Source: Membranipora membranacea
Taxonomy: Eukaryota > Bryozoa > Gymnolaemata > Cheilostomatida > Membraniporidae
Assembly: GCA_914767715.1 (NCBI GenBank)
Contig: OU612067.1
Location: forward strand, 16,807,001 to 16,871,000
DNA: 64,000 nucleotides
Direction: 5' to 3'
Both the position numbers and the translations under genes were made by a program. The notes below the pieces were generated by a model. It was not told the DNA's origin. It saw only the letters and a list, made by a program, of their open reading frames with translations, and ran no database searches. This document shows positions 14,691 through 28,500 of the stretch, in pieces; positions within the stretch are counted from its first letter, which is position 1; the number at the start of each line of letters is the position of its first letter.

Positions 14691-15717
14691 GATTAATTCT
14701 AAGACCTTGTTATCTTTAATCCGATTGGTTGAAAACGTATTTAGAATAGGCCTGGCCAGTCACCTGTATCTTTTCTGTGGAACAACCTGAAAACATAAAC
14801 CTCATAGTTAAGGGCAGGAAACAGATACCAAAGTATTAAAATGAACCTGATGACTGCTATTAATGTTTATTAGATATTAGCTAGTCGATTGCGACCGTGT
14901 TATATATGGCTCTGTATTTGGGATTTTTAAATTTCCCCTGAGAAAGCTATTTGTTTGGTTATTTTTTGAGCAAATTTCATACAATAAAATAAGCATTTTT
15001 GAAAAAACCTCTTGTGCGATCCATGAAAGCCAAAGCCTGTGTGCTCAAACCTGAAACAGGAAGCACCTGAGGTCAATAAAAATGTTTATTGCGACATCAC
15101 ACCTTACATGTCACTGAGTAATTCCATCACTTCCTCTCAATGCATCTCATTTTCAAATTTAAATTTTTTCAACACTCAATTCAATTGTTTTATTCTGCCC
15201 TTTTAAATGTTGTGCATTATGTAAGGAGCGGCCAGACGCATAGTCCATTAACAGTATAGACTATAATAATAGAAGATTTTTAAACATTTGACTGTTGCTG
15301 CAGTATGGTAAGAAGACTCCAAGGAAGCCAAGTTCTAGAGATGTCAAAAACGTATTAGATGAGACACAAATATCCTTCTGATATGACATAATAAACAACC
15401 AGTCGGAGGATGAATGTATCCGAACAGTTTTTTGTGGCATCCAATAACGAAAGCAACCAAGTAGATCGCATTACCACAGTACTTATTTTGGTGCCATTCT
15501 AGCCCTCAAATGTGTGTTGCACTGCCTCACCGTATCATGTGAGTATGTTAGGATCAAGATACAGATCAGTTGGAGCCCTTTGGCAATCGTTTGTCCAATA
15601 ACTGTGAGATTCACAAATGCTAACATATTCGTCAGAGTCTAGAAATCGTTTTAATTTAATGTAAGTGATATCAAACATTATGTATCAACAATATTTGACC
15701 AGAATCTCTTAGGTGCG

Positions 15718-15947
15718 CTATGAGCTACTATCGCTGTCACTGTTGGCGCTATCAGAGTCCTTATATCATCTGGTCAGCTCTCTCAGCTCATTAACAGTGT
15801 CATACCAATCATCCATCTCAAGCCCTGCCTCTAAATGCTTACGTAAATGTCTCTGTGAAAGCTTCTCTGATCTCTCTAGTAAATGTGATAACAGCCCATG
15901 ACTGTGGTCAGTAGTTGACAGAGATGTCATTGCGGCTACTTCATTTA
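15718..15947 (-). pseudogene. Duplicate copy of the MSTO1 last exon with a premature stop
   Basis: This is a second copy of MSTO1 exon 13, starting after an acceptor ending GAACAG at 15948 in the same phase 1. It reads (V)NEVAAMTSLSTTDHSHGLL and ends ...NELRELTR before TGA at 15766-15768. The true exon has CGA (Arg) there and continues RYKDSDS to the stop. The TGA looks like a CpG transition (CGA to TGA), removing about 15 residues. Acceptor and frame before it are intact, so it could still act as an alternative last exon giving a slightly shorter C-terminus; otherwise it is a decaying duplicate. Confidence 0.72.
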
Positions 15948-15963
15948 CTGTTCTGTGAGACAT

Positions 15964-17961
15964 TTTTTTCAGAAATCAGTGTATTTTTTTTTCTCATAGA
16001 TCAGGCTGCAGTTCATCGCAATCAATTCCAAGCAGTTTTGCCTGCAATAGTTGTTGCCCCGCCAGAATCACACCACACCCTTTCTCTATGCGATAAGTTT
16101 GTAGCATGATGTTGATAAAACTGGCGTAATCCTAATAACAAGTACGAGCATCAGTACAACCAATCTTGCAAGTGTTAAAAGTTGTTCACCACGTGCCCCT
16201 CACCACGACAATCGCCGCTGGAGGCTCACCACAAGCAGGTCAGTAGAATAACCGGGACCTGGAGTGCAGGCAAATTAAATCAAAATATATCTATCAGCGA
16301 TTGATGCCACCGGATTGTGGTCCCATGATAACTCAAAAGAACTGAATTCTTACAAAACTGTTACGCTGCTAACTTGCTCTACTTCCTCTGATTTAATTAA
16401 TTAGTTTGGAAAACGCAGCCTTTATGTAAAATTTAAGGAGTTTATGTTGACTAAAAAATTCAAATTTTCATCTTCAAATCACCCAAATCCATCCCATCCT
16501 CAACGCTCATAAATTCAGACCAAGACGCTTCCGCACCTTCAATTGTCGGTCTTGCTATTTTAATCACTCATCATGACAGTCATTTTATTTATATGACTTA
16601 GTTGAGTGCCAACACCAGGGTACAAATCTTTCATCCTCGCCATGATAATGTTGTTTTTTTAAAAATACGATTCAGATGAAAATCCAACGGGTTATTAAAT
16701 TTGTCTTCTTAAATGATGACTATTATGTGAAAACCATGGTTCTCCGTCAAAGTAGAACAAATAAAATCAAAGTGAACGTTGAATTTTGTTTTATCCGCAA
16801 CTCAGTAAAATTTTTAAAGTAATCTACCAAACATTGACCTTTATCATGGATTGTCCTCCCTCTTGTCATGGGGCCATAACTCAAAAGAAGTTGATTCTTC
16901 ATAACTAAAAATCAGACAGGTCTAATTTTGTTGTCACACATGACATGTTCAATTTCGGCAAATATTTTGGATGGTAAAAATAATCACCTTCATAATCTGA
17001 ACGCTAAATCAGAAAATAACCAAACACCAACAAATGCTCACCTATGCTCACCTATCACCGCTCTGTCCTGTACGGGTAGTGGGTGCTTGCCGGAGACCAA
17101 GCTCAATCAAACCTCTCCATCTGCTCCTGTGCTGGGCATCTTCCTCTCTCAAGCCACATGAATGTAGGTCTTTCCTGATTGTATCTGACCATCTATGCTT
17201 TGGGCGCCCACGTTTTCTTCTCCCTTGTATTTTCATGTCATAAGCTCTCCTGATATCTACATCTTCCTCTCTACGACAGACATGTCCAAACCATTAAAAC
17301 CTTCTTCTTTTCATCAAGTCTGCTATTGCCATAACATTTGCTTCTTCTCTGATACTCTCGTTTGTCCTATGCTCCTCCAGGCCGATTCAGACAAATAATG
17401 CTTCTTATTCCCATTATACGTTACGATCGCTTATCACAATTTTATGTCAAACATCGACCCCAGAGTATAGTTAATATAGCCCAATCACTATCACTTATGA
17501 TGAGGTTATGTGAGATACACATGACAAAATTTTCAATGCTCTATTTGGCATGAATTATTGATGGTGGAGACAGAGCCTCCTATTAGGGAAGGTAACGTTC
17601 ATTTCATTCATAATGATGTCCCTACGTACAGGAAGTGCAATGAAAGAAGACTATAACCAGCATTAGTCTTAATGTAGTATTCAAGGGACTTAACTGAACA
17701 CTTTGCTCACCTCACTCCCACCTCATCTAGCAAAAATTTGGTGCTAGCTGACAACTTAGAACTTTTCTTTAGCCAATGTTTCCTTGTCTACGGTCATAGT
17801 TCTTTCCTTGGTAATAAATCTGATCTCACAAAACACTGTAGACAAACTCACAGCAGTTCCTATAAAATTAAGTACACATACACTATCAGCAGCGCCCCGC
17901 TTTTGTCAGATATCCTACACTTGTAGCACAGAGAGAACTCATCGAATACTTCCAATAATAG
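15964..17961. other. Spacer between duplicated terminal exons
   Basis: No gene was recognised apart from a LINE fragment (17048-17385) and a MITE A remnant (about 17470-17650). The part nearest 17962 should contain the duplicated end of the fucolectin last intron. Confidence 0.45.
17048..17385 (-). mobile_element. Degenerate 3' fragment of a non-LTR retrotransposon (LINE)
   Basis: The minus-strand frame reads MKIQGRRKRGRPKHRWSDTI followed by RKDLHSCGLREEDAQHRSRW. This (G)RPKxRWxDxxxxDL...LxxxDAxxRxxWR pattern is the usual tail of a LINE reverse-transcriptase protein. Upstream in the same frame, MAIADLMKRRRF and WFGHVCRREEDVDIRRAYD are separated by a stop codon, so it is broken. No RT catalytic core is present. 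Confidence 0.7.
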
Positions 17962-18173
17962 TTGATCAAGTAGCTGATCTGGAGTTTAGAGTTGCCCCCA
18001 CACTGGAAGGATTTGACAATCCTGCCTCGCTATGTTACTGCAAACCAGGCATCCCAACAGTCAGACCAGAAATCTTCAGCTGTACTCAGCCAATCACAGG
18101 CAGATATGTGAGGACACTGAAGAGAATAAGTACACTTTATCTCTGCTTAGTTGAGTTAGAAGTATACGAGTAA
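17962..18173 (+). CDS. Duplicate last exon of the fucolectin-type gene (FTP C-terminus), intact
   Basis: The acceptor AATAATAG opens phase-1 coding for (F)DQVADLEFRVAPTLEGFDN, then CYCKPGIPTVRPEIFSC and the terminal strand YLCLVELEVYE before TAA. It is one codon longer than the first copy (14059-14267) and differs at about ten positions, mostly in the RTLKRISTLYL segment. Same phase, intact frame and intact acceptor make it a plausible mutually exclusive alternative terminal exon. No other FTP exon lies next to it, so it is not a separate complete gene. Confidence 0.7.
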
Positions 18174-19577
18174 CTAACACCTGATAGTTTAGTTAGAGTG
18201 ATTGCTGAGTACAACCATAATATATACATATAGCCTATAAGATAATTTAACCAAAGAGCGATATGTTGTCACCATAATAATATAATCATCTCTAGATTGA
18301 TAAGATTATTAGCATGCAAGTACATATGGATGGATGGATTTTATTACTATCACTGACAGCATTATTAAAAGAAAAAATGAGTCGCGAAATACAGTGTAAA
18401 TGCTGGCACTTTGAATCAGCAAGAAAAAGCGAAGACACTTGGAATAAAAAATCAAATCTCTGTCTAAAAAAGTATTTCGTTTAAAATAAGAGTGATATGA
18501 CGCAGAAAACAGTCTCTCCCCAGTGAGCTTCTATGTTTTACTGTTCGGTATCTGCCAGATGGACATTTACTCAACAAATCATATATCATATATATAATAT
18601 TATATAGTACGTATATTTAACCGATAGATATGAAGGTTTTCTAAACAACTTGATCGTAATGCAATAAACTATTTCATCCTCAACATATATATGAATATAC
18701 TTCTATTTTCCTTTCTAACCAATTTAAATAAAATGGTTGAAGTTGGAAAAAGATTAGGTTTGGTCAGCAGACACCTGTGTTTTCGCAGAGGAACATGCCT
18801 TGCATCTTGCATAGAGAGGAGCATTTTAAGTAAAGACACAATATTACAAAATTGCAACAACATATCAAGGTGTTGTCATCTCTTGATAACCATATAAACA
18901 TTTCAATATTCCATAATCAATTATATGTGAGCACAGTGGCCAGATAGTCACCATATCAGTTAAGATCATCATGGCAACTGGTCAAAGGAATAGGTACAAT
19001 TGTCAGGCTTTTTGCCTTGATCGCCACAGTATGCCAAGACACAAAGAAAGCTTCAAATCACAGCTGGCCTGAACCTATTGGACAGAGAGATAAACGCATA
19101 ATACATTCAAGTTAAGCAATGAAAAACCTCACATTATATATTTGGAGGATGTAGTTGCTGTCAGTAACTCCTGGGCAAAACACTGATAAAAATCAGCACA
19201 TAGCTGTTTTGAATGTTCTCTCAGCTCTGTTTGGGATTTTGAGACATACTTTAACCAAAGACTCTAGGAAAGGGACAAGACAAGCAATAGCGGCATGTCA
19301 CAAAATCTGAACTGTTTGGAGCTGCCTCATCGTTTATTACCCACCTTCACAGTGGTGCTAGGATACACATACATATCAGTTTGAACCTTCTGACAATCGT
19401 TGGTCCCATAACTGTGAGATTCACCAATACCAATATAATTGTCAAAGTTCAGAAATTGATTTGATTTTAATATTAATGATATCAAGAAAAATGTTAATTC
19501 AAGAATTAGACTTGAGACTTTTATATGATACCAAACATGATGCCAGATCAATATTTGACCAGAATCTCTTAGGAGAA
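18174..19577. other. Convergent 3' spacer between FTP exon copy 2 and MSTO1 exon 13
   Basis: No coding signal. The part nearest MSTO1 (about 19360-19577) is homologous to about 15560-15717, for example AACTGTGAGATTCAC and ATATTTGACCAGAATCTCTT. On the minus strand AATAAA at 19333-19338 is a candidate MSTO1 polyadenylation signal about 240 nt after the stop. Confidence 0.5.
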
Positions 19578-22500
19578 CTATGAGCTACTATCACTGCCAC
19601 TGTCAGCGCTATCTGAATCCTTATATCGTCTGGTCAGCTCTCTCAGCTCATTTACAGTGTCATACCAATCATCCATCTCAAGCCCTGCCTCTAAGTGCTT
19701 ATGTAAATGTCTCTGTGAAAGCTTCTCTGATCTCTCTAGTAAATGTGATAACATCCCATGGCTGTGGTCAGTAGTTGACAGAGATGTCATTGCGGCCACT
19801 TTTTTCACACCTGTAATCAAAGGCGAAATATACATAGTGAGCGAGATAGGCTTTGTAGGCGGAAAATTCTGTTCTTTTTCACTTTAATGTCGCATGTAAA
19901 ACAGCCATTGGGTTTCTTTAAAACACAACATAAAAATGGAAAAATTATGTTCCATCATTGGTGTTGATGCAATTCTCTTCTAGATTATTTTCATCCACTT
20001 GGATGATTTTGATGTTACACTCACCAGACTTATTTGCTCGTGGTTTCTCACTAACACATCCGAACTCATCAATTCTGTCGTTGAATATATGTGGGAAAGG
20101 TGATGATACGTTACAAGGCTGTCGTACCTCCATAAAGGAGCTGGAAAAAAATTAAAATACTTTGATCATGCAAACCATAGACAAAACACTATGATGTCCA
20201 TGATGTCCATGATGTCTATGGTGTGATATTAGATAAAAGTAGCGCAATTTTTACCCATAAACTTAATCATAAACCTACTACAAGGGGTCCCAGCAATGGG
20301 CCATGTAAGGCCAGTAACCCTAACACGTACGCTGTGTTTCATAGGGTGGCAATGGTGGATTGGAATGTGCTGTGGGATGAGAGAACACAACTCCTAGTAG
20401 TGAATACCGGGCTATCTAATTAGCGCCATCGACCCATTCTTTTTTGGGGATGGTGAGATGGCGCAATCGGTTAGCGCGCTTGCTAATCACTGCCATGCGA
20501 TTAGTGCCGCAGGAGTTGTGGGTTCGAGTCCCACTGGGGGAGCTTTCATTGTTGATTGTTCCAGCCCCCAGCACCCTCTGGTGTATACCTCTCCTATATG
20601 GAGCTTTAACAGAGAGGCGCTAAGACACTGAGGCACTTGATTGTGGGTGACGTTACCACATTTAATTGTGTAGTAGCGATGATGTTATCATTGATACGCA
20701 GTCTACATACCAGGTTTTTAATCAATAATTCAATTAATTTTGAGCAGAGTTTGACTTAGTTTGAACCCCCCAGACTTTTGCCCCTCACCCGACTGTGAAA
20801 ACTTCATTAGATTATGTAGCTTGTCATGATCAGTTTGATATTAAATTCATGGGAAGAATCTTCTGCACAAGGTAACATCAGGTCTATATTTTTACCATAT
20901 ATTACTGGACGCAGTTAATTGGGACCAATTTTTTTCATCAGGTTTGCATAGTGTTCTCTCCTCTCTTCTGATGGTAAGCAACACTGAATGAACCCAGGCA
21001 ATATGAAACACACTTTGAAACCTAGGCCATGTCAGAAGGGGAACGACTACTTCATGAGACATCAGGGCTCTTAAAATATCTTCGGTTGTGGGATCCAAGT
21101 CTCTTTTGAAGCAATTATGTCATAGAATGATGTAACTTTCTTAATGCCTATGGTTATCCACCTTCATTTAAATCACAGTATTGTAATTTTTCAAGGTGGC
21201 TCGCAGCATGGTACTCATAAAACATGTGCTAACAGATTTTGATCGAAAAATAATCATGTGGATATTGATTCACCAAGAAACTCCAGGGGTAAAAAGCTTA
21301 AAGACTTCCCAAAGACCAATGCATGTTATAGTCAGGCAGTTACTTATGATAAAGTTTTGTCAGATTTGAAAAAATGTGATGCTTTACTTGGCATGAATTA
21401 TTGATGGACGAAAAAGTGCCTCCCATAATGGAAGGTAACTCTGATACCAAGAAGAGCATTGAACTTATTACCATGCAAATCTGACATAACTTTATCATAA
21501 GCCAAACTATAACATGCTTCGGTTGTCGGGTGTAAGAAGCTTAACACACCTGGTAGGACAGCGGCTCCATTTATACACAGAATCCCTCAAAGCATTATTA
21601 GATTCAGCATCATCGGGAGGGGGAATTATCCCCCCTCTCATCACGACACTTTGAGCATTGGTACTGAGGCGCTGATTGACGTCGTATAAGGGTGTAAGTG
21701 ACAGCCATGGAGCGCTGTCAGCTGATAGAAGATCAGGGAGGATACGACACCTGCTGTCTATAGTCAGAGGTAGTGTCACTGACAGGTCGCTAACCTGAAA
21801 TAAAGAATAATACCACCTGTCAAATAGGGTCAGAAATTGTGTGAAATAAGCATGGGAGTCTTTCAATTAAAAACAGCCAAAATTGCAATCTGATCGCTCA
21901 TTCAGTGAGTGATTGAGACCTGCCAGGTTCTTAATCACAAATCGCTCCCTCATTGATGGAACTATATACATTCTGAGTGAACTAATTGGGAATGAATTTG
22001 TCTAATTGGAAGACAAAGTCAAGTGTGTGATAATTTTGAGCGATGTGTGTTAGTGATAATTTGCATTAGTGAAGAATCACTCATTCCAATCGAAAGACCC
22101 CGGAGTGGATAGCATGAGTAAGTCCAACTACAGAAAGCTAGCCTTAAAAAAATAGGGCAAACAGCTGGGGCCTTTTGATAAAAGTCAGGTGGCTTTGTAT
22201 GTCAATGCGGTGTTGGTTATAGCTTTTCCCACCGAAAAACCGATAGGTTTGGAGGTGGTATTAAGGTAATGCCCATGAAGCAACTCTCATAGGGGACTTC
22301 TGACAACTTATGTGGCAGCTGAGCCCTATTTTTGCACACAATAAACACCTACAGTTTTGCCTATCCATCCTCAATTATTGTCAAGATAACTAGATTCATA
22401 CCTGATCTTCTCTTTGGGACTAGTATGAAAAACAGCAGGTGATGCTATGACATAGAAAACTTGCACAGCCAGCACAGGTTTTTTGGCTTTTTCTGGCCAT

Positions 22501-25500
22501 TTTTATTCAATCCCATAGACATAGTTTTGTCTATGTCTATGAGGTTGCATAAAAATGTTTTGTCTATGTGCAATCCTCAATCAATCATCAGTGCAACTTA
22601 ATAAAGCCTAAGTGCCTGGGCAAAATCTGCTTCAATAGAAATGTTGATGGTTAAAATTTGCTCAAATAGAAATTTCTATGGCTCAAAGGCTAATATCTAA
22701 ACGAACAGTCTTACCTGAGCAAATCATTTAAGCCTTAGTGCCTGGTCAAAGCTTTTAAAATCTGCTTTAATAGTAGTATCAATGGTTCAAAGCCACCTGC
22801 TTTGATAGAAATTTCCAAGGTTCAAAGGTTAATCACTAAAGCACCAGGTCATATCAAAGCCAGGCTGAATAGCTCAGTGTGTAGAGCGTCTGCCTTGTAC
22901 TTGTTTAATAAGAATGTTGTGGGTTCGAGTCTCAACAAGGTCAGATTTTTTTCCAAATGGGTGCTTTATAACTGGAGCATTTTTACCGTAATCTTCTACA
23001 GCTATTGAGTTGTTTTCTGCAAGTACCCAACATCTCAGTGGGCTATCGAAATACCTCTCTGCTTGCACTATTTTGCTACCGATATGCAAAGATTCCTGTG
23101 GTGAGAGGGCGCTAAAGCGCCCCTCCCACACCCTCCCCGCCACGCCTACGGAATGTGGATCGGGCTGCGCCCGATCATTATGCTCATCTCTAAAAAGTCA
23201 GTGAGTGAAATTTTTTAGAATATACGGCCCTGGATATACCCATTGTTAAACTCTGTGCTCCTAGGAGTTATCTTATAAAATAATTGTCATGTAATCTGCT
23301 TTACACTTCTCCCATGTGAGTTTAAATAACAGCAGCTATTGCTATGATTTCTTAATTATTTTCATTCATTCATGCAAACTTGTCACAGATTATACTATTA
23401 TTCAGTTCTCTTATAGTAGCTGCCCATGTACGGCCTGTCATAAGTTCAGATAGCGGCAATTGCAATCACCTTATTATGTTCATTTTTTATCTAGACCAAA
23501 TCGCCTGTATAATTTGTTGTGTCGTATGTGTTGTATGGGCTGCAAAAATGGGCTGCAAAAAAAGCTGTGGGTTTAATTCTCAGACATAGTTGTGTTTGTG
23601 AGATATTGTCGGATTTTAGAATTTTACACCGCTAATTCCTATTGGGTGGAAGTAAAAGTCCTACATACCTCTAGATCAGCTGTCGGAAACCTGGTCTATT
23701 TTCCAGTGCGGCCTAATAAACAATATTTTGCGGGCTGATTGTGGCCTTATGCCTGAAAAGATATATATTACACATTAATTTCGATCCCCATCTCGCATTT
23801 TGTAATCTTGATATTCAAGTATGTAGGCACAATATATTTCAAAATAGTGGCCATTCAGCATTAAGCATGTAGCTTCCAAAGCCGTTTCTAGACATAATCA
23901 TCTTAACTGTATTGGTGTTAACTCCTTTTTCAAGTGCTTTATTTTCAAAATAACCCAGAACGGTGACCTTTGGAAATTTGAATAAAAATTTTCGTTAATA
24001 TCATAGTAATTATTTTTTTTAGCAAATCTGTCACCTTGAACAAGAAATGCAGATGAGTATCAACAAGTTTACATGTTACAAATGCTCCTGCTTTATCGCT
24101 GAAATGTTCCAGATTGCATCTAATTTTACAGGCATTCGCAAAAAATTTCCTCGTTGCGGAGGGGTGCCAGCACCCCTCCCACACCCACCCTGCCCTTTTC
24201 CATACACATGCAAAACTTCACAAGATTTTTTAAATTAAATTAGTATTTCTGTTGAGCTGAAGTTCCTTGCAACATACCACAGCTTTTACAAATAAATCTG
24301 TTTTAGTTTGTGCATAGTTGTTACTCCGGTTCCGATTTTTTACCTGAAAGATGTGTTGCGCCTTATTGTGTTGAGCCTGTGTAAAATGTGGAATTTTTTT
24401 AGAAAAAGGTTGCCCACCCATGCTCTAGATCAATATTGATCTATTTGCTTAAATTCGGAGTTGTTTTTCCTCCAATGGACAGGGGAGCAACTCCAAATAC
24501 AGACAAATGAATCGTATATATGTTCACTCTGACCAGTGAACCATGAGTGAACTAAGCTATGATCTGTCCAACTGAGCCGAATAGTTTTGCTCCTTTTCGG
24601 TGGTCTCTGATCTTATCAGTTCTAGTTTAGTTTTATCTACTGTACACACGAGCTATGTATTGTACTGCTGATGACATGTGCTAGTGTTTTGGTCCCTTTC
24701 CCTGCATTGTTTTCATTGGCCAATTGAAATTGGGTTAAAAGAAGCAATGGCAAAACCAGAATAGAAACAAAAACACTACTACACGTGTTATCCAGCAATC
24801 CACTACACAGCGCATGGCCAGAGTAATAGCCTAGATCTCACGACAATGTGCCGATAAAACTAATCGTCTGTTCAGAGCAGATCATAGGCAAATATATGAG
24901 CACTTAGATATACAGAGATATACATATACATAGATAAACATATATATATATATATATACATAGATATACATATACATAGATATAGACATACATATACATA
25001 GATATACACATAGATATACATACACATACATATACAAACATATACATAGATATACACATAGATATACATACACATACATATACATAGACATACATATACA
25101 TAGACATAGATATACAGACCATTCTATGAGTAGATGAGAGAGTATCTGTGAGGTAAGGTAAGGGTAGAGAGCCTTGTAGTAGCCTGTGACTCAGAGTACA
25201 TGTGTCAAGAGCTGAGGCTAGAATAGCACTACTGTGATACAGTAAACTAGACTGAAAATGTAACAATATTATTGGTTAAATTATGAAAACTCTTCCAGAT
25301 TCGCAGCATCCTGTGCCACTGAAAACTAAGAGGGACATGATTGTATTTCAATTCATTCAGGGTTTTGAAAGCTAATTTATCTCAATTTTAGTGACCAAAT
25401 CCATGAAAATATCTAGGAAATTTGTCAACAAAAAAGGTGGAAGTTGATGTTGATCTCTATGTGCATCGGAATTCCTACATAGTTTCCTAAACCATGTCCC

Positions 25501-28500
25501 TGGAAGTTTACAATGGCATGGTGCCGATTCAAAATTTTTTTCATATGATATGCGATTTGCAAGATCTGCCCTTTTCAGCAATATTTCCTATGTTGTGGTG
25601 GGCTAACAAGTATATCAAATGGAGAGAGGGCATCTGTGAAGATAAGCCCAAATTTAAGCTCAGATAACTGTCCATATATATCTTCATGTTTCCAATAAAC
25701 TGAATCATTTTCAACTTTCTGCAGCCTGCTTCCATCATTATCATCACAACTATTTCCACTGGCAGGGAGCTGGCAAAAATAACAAACCAAATCAATAAAC
25801 AGAAACATATTCATTTCCTATGGAGCGTAGATTGTAGATGAGTCTCACATTATACTTGACTCCAGGGAGTTGTCTGTGGACTGGATGACTAGACTTCCAC
25901 GGATTGTCTACTAGACTGAGAGGTACCACAGTGAATCCTGTCCTCGCTAGCTTCACAATAGACTGTACAGAGTTTATCAGATCATGAAGACTTTGTGAGG
26001 GATCCTATAAATAAATAAAGTAAATAAATTAATAATTTAATTAAAAACAGCCAAAATTGCAATCTGATCGATGAGTGAGTGATACCTGCAAGGGTCTCGC
26101 TCAGAAATCGCTCCCTCATTGATAGAAGTATATAAATTCTGAGTGAGCGATTTTGGAGCTGTTTGGGAGCGATTTTGTCTAATTGAAAGAACAAGTGAGT
26201 GATACTTTTGAGCGATGTGATGGTGATAACTTGCTTTAGTAAAGCATCGTTTGTTCTAATTGAAAGACCCCCTGATTTAGCGATGAGGTAAATGTGTTGC
26301 AAACATGTTGATAATCATATTTTTTTCCCACAATAACCATCACTATAGCTACGATATATAAGGTGTGCATGGTGAATAATATTACACAGTATGAGCAGAC
26401 TTGTGTCCTTCCTTCACATACAATTAGATTCAAACATACCTGATGGTGAACGCAGTTCATCTTATACATATTTATGGGGGCAGTCGATACAAGAATGGGA
26501 TTTATTCTAGCCTATGTGTTGGCTCTGATATTATTGGCTGTTGGGTGGGAAAGAGAGCCAATGCCAGGTCACAGAGAGCACCTATTGGAATATAATGAAA
26601 GTGAAACTACATTATTTAACGCGCAACATATATAGGTACTTTCAGGAAAGTACCATCTGATTTTGCATTGGCTCTTTCCCACCCACCTGCAAATCAGAGC
26701 CAATATATTGGCTACGTTTGTTCCATCTCTGCAGGTAGTGGTTTCGACCGATACTGCTGTTGACCATATTCAAATGTGTGCCATAAATCTCACCTGAGTA
26801 TCTCTCAAGTTTTTGAAGGGGCAAAATGCGAGACAGCCTTTCTTTGAGAAATCATCGCTCAGATCCGAAGCTATACATGAAGCTAATCCTCCAAATCCAT
26901 CATATATATCCGAGATAAAATGGAATCCCTGTAAATAAGTGACTTATAACGATAACTACAACTATAATAATGAATATTACTAATACTACAACTATGGTGT
27001 TCATGATTTGTCATGTATGGTGTACCCGAAGTAACGCAATAAACATGAACTGTCGAAGCTTCTTCTGAGGTCAAAAAACTGCAAATTTTTCTATTATCCC
27101 TCTGTTTAGATGTTTAGTACAACACCGATCTAGTAATTGACTGCAGACATTGGCATAAACGAGCCAACAAAAATCTGTTAATGGAGGCTTCAACCACCTG
27201 ACGGTCTGCCTAAGTGGACAAGATCCACACATCCATGGTGATGTCTCTTTTCACAACCTTGCATATTACATATCACCAGCTTTCAGCGCTTCAACTGACC
27301 ACGAAATGTGGAGACTCAAAAATATTGATACAATCAACTATGAGTCAACTATTACTATAACTATTACTATAACTATTACTATAACTATTACTATAACTAT
27401 AACTATTACTATAACTATTACTATAACTATTACTATAACTATTACCATAACTATTACTATAACTATTACTATAACTATTACTATAACTATTACTATAACT
27501 ATTACTATAACTATTACTATAACTATTACTATAACTATTACTATAAGAACATTACTATTAAAACATAATTGTTAAAACATTACTATTCAACTTGCCCAAC
27601 ATTATTATTATTTCGATTCTGTTTCTTTTTTTTGTTACAATTTTTTTTCTGGCACTGAGTGCAAAACATTTCGAATGAGATGCCTTTGGTTGCCCATAAA
27701 AGTATAACTGTATACTATTAGCCAAACATTACACAATTGGATATTTAAGGGCTTACATATTTTGTTTTCCAATCGGGAGTTTGAGTGATGGTTTCTAAAT
27801 ATAGATTTTACCTGTAAGTGATCAGCCTCTTCCGTGAAAAAATGAATTTTGTCTTCCATTTCAGAGTTGAAATCCCTCATCCTATCATTATACACTGTAG
27901 AGCCATATCCATGAAGATTGAATGAATTACTGAAAAGAGTAAATTATTTTCAAAGTTATCAATTGGGGCGAACGAAAAGAGAGCTTTTAGCGTCTATGCA
28001 CTGAATTAAATTCCAATGCCTTCAACGTCGATGATTTTGGCTTTTCATGAATGCTGTTAGGGACTGGCTATTTTTTCAAGCCCACGATTTTTCAAAATAA
28101 AGCTAATGATGCTATTCCAGATATGGAATTCAATGTATCTATGATTTATATTCAGATTTCGGATCGAAAAACAGGGATCCAGCCCTATTCTCATACAACA
28201 TAAATGCATCAATAAAACATTAAGTTTCTAGTTCAGGTCAGGTCAGGGTTGGCATCTATAAAGTTTTTTCCTGATATCAAAGGAACTATGGCTAGGAGAA
28301 ATTAGGAAAAAATTGTTAGCAACTCCGTTATATTTGCAGGTTATTGTTTCATCTTAATCATCATCATCTTTCATCAAAATAGAGAATCATTACGACTGAG
28401 AATCTATGATAGCGGAATCAGAAGAATTACAATCAATTAAGAAGCACACTGCTTGCAGATCAACTGTGTGATACAAGTCTCAATGCACCGTAGCTTTTAA

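Noticed and set aside
15766-15963. Independent small gene on the minus strand
   Set aside because: It is a duplicate of the MSTO1 last exon, recognisable by near-identical sequence and the same phase.
20449-20535. tRNA gene
   Set aside because: A and B boxes are present, but the anticodon region is too long, the acceptor ends do not pair and a SINE body follows; the same holds for 22862, 32806 and 6784.
24872-25266. Overlapping minus-strand ORFs rich in Tyr, Ile, Met and Cys
   Set aside because: They come from the hexamer microsatellite; only the segment from 25120 to 25251 is coding (MSTO1 exon 10).
27306-27575. ORF encoding an Ile-Thr polymer
   Set aside because: It is a translation of a 12-bp intronic minisatellite.
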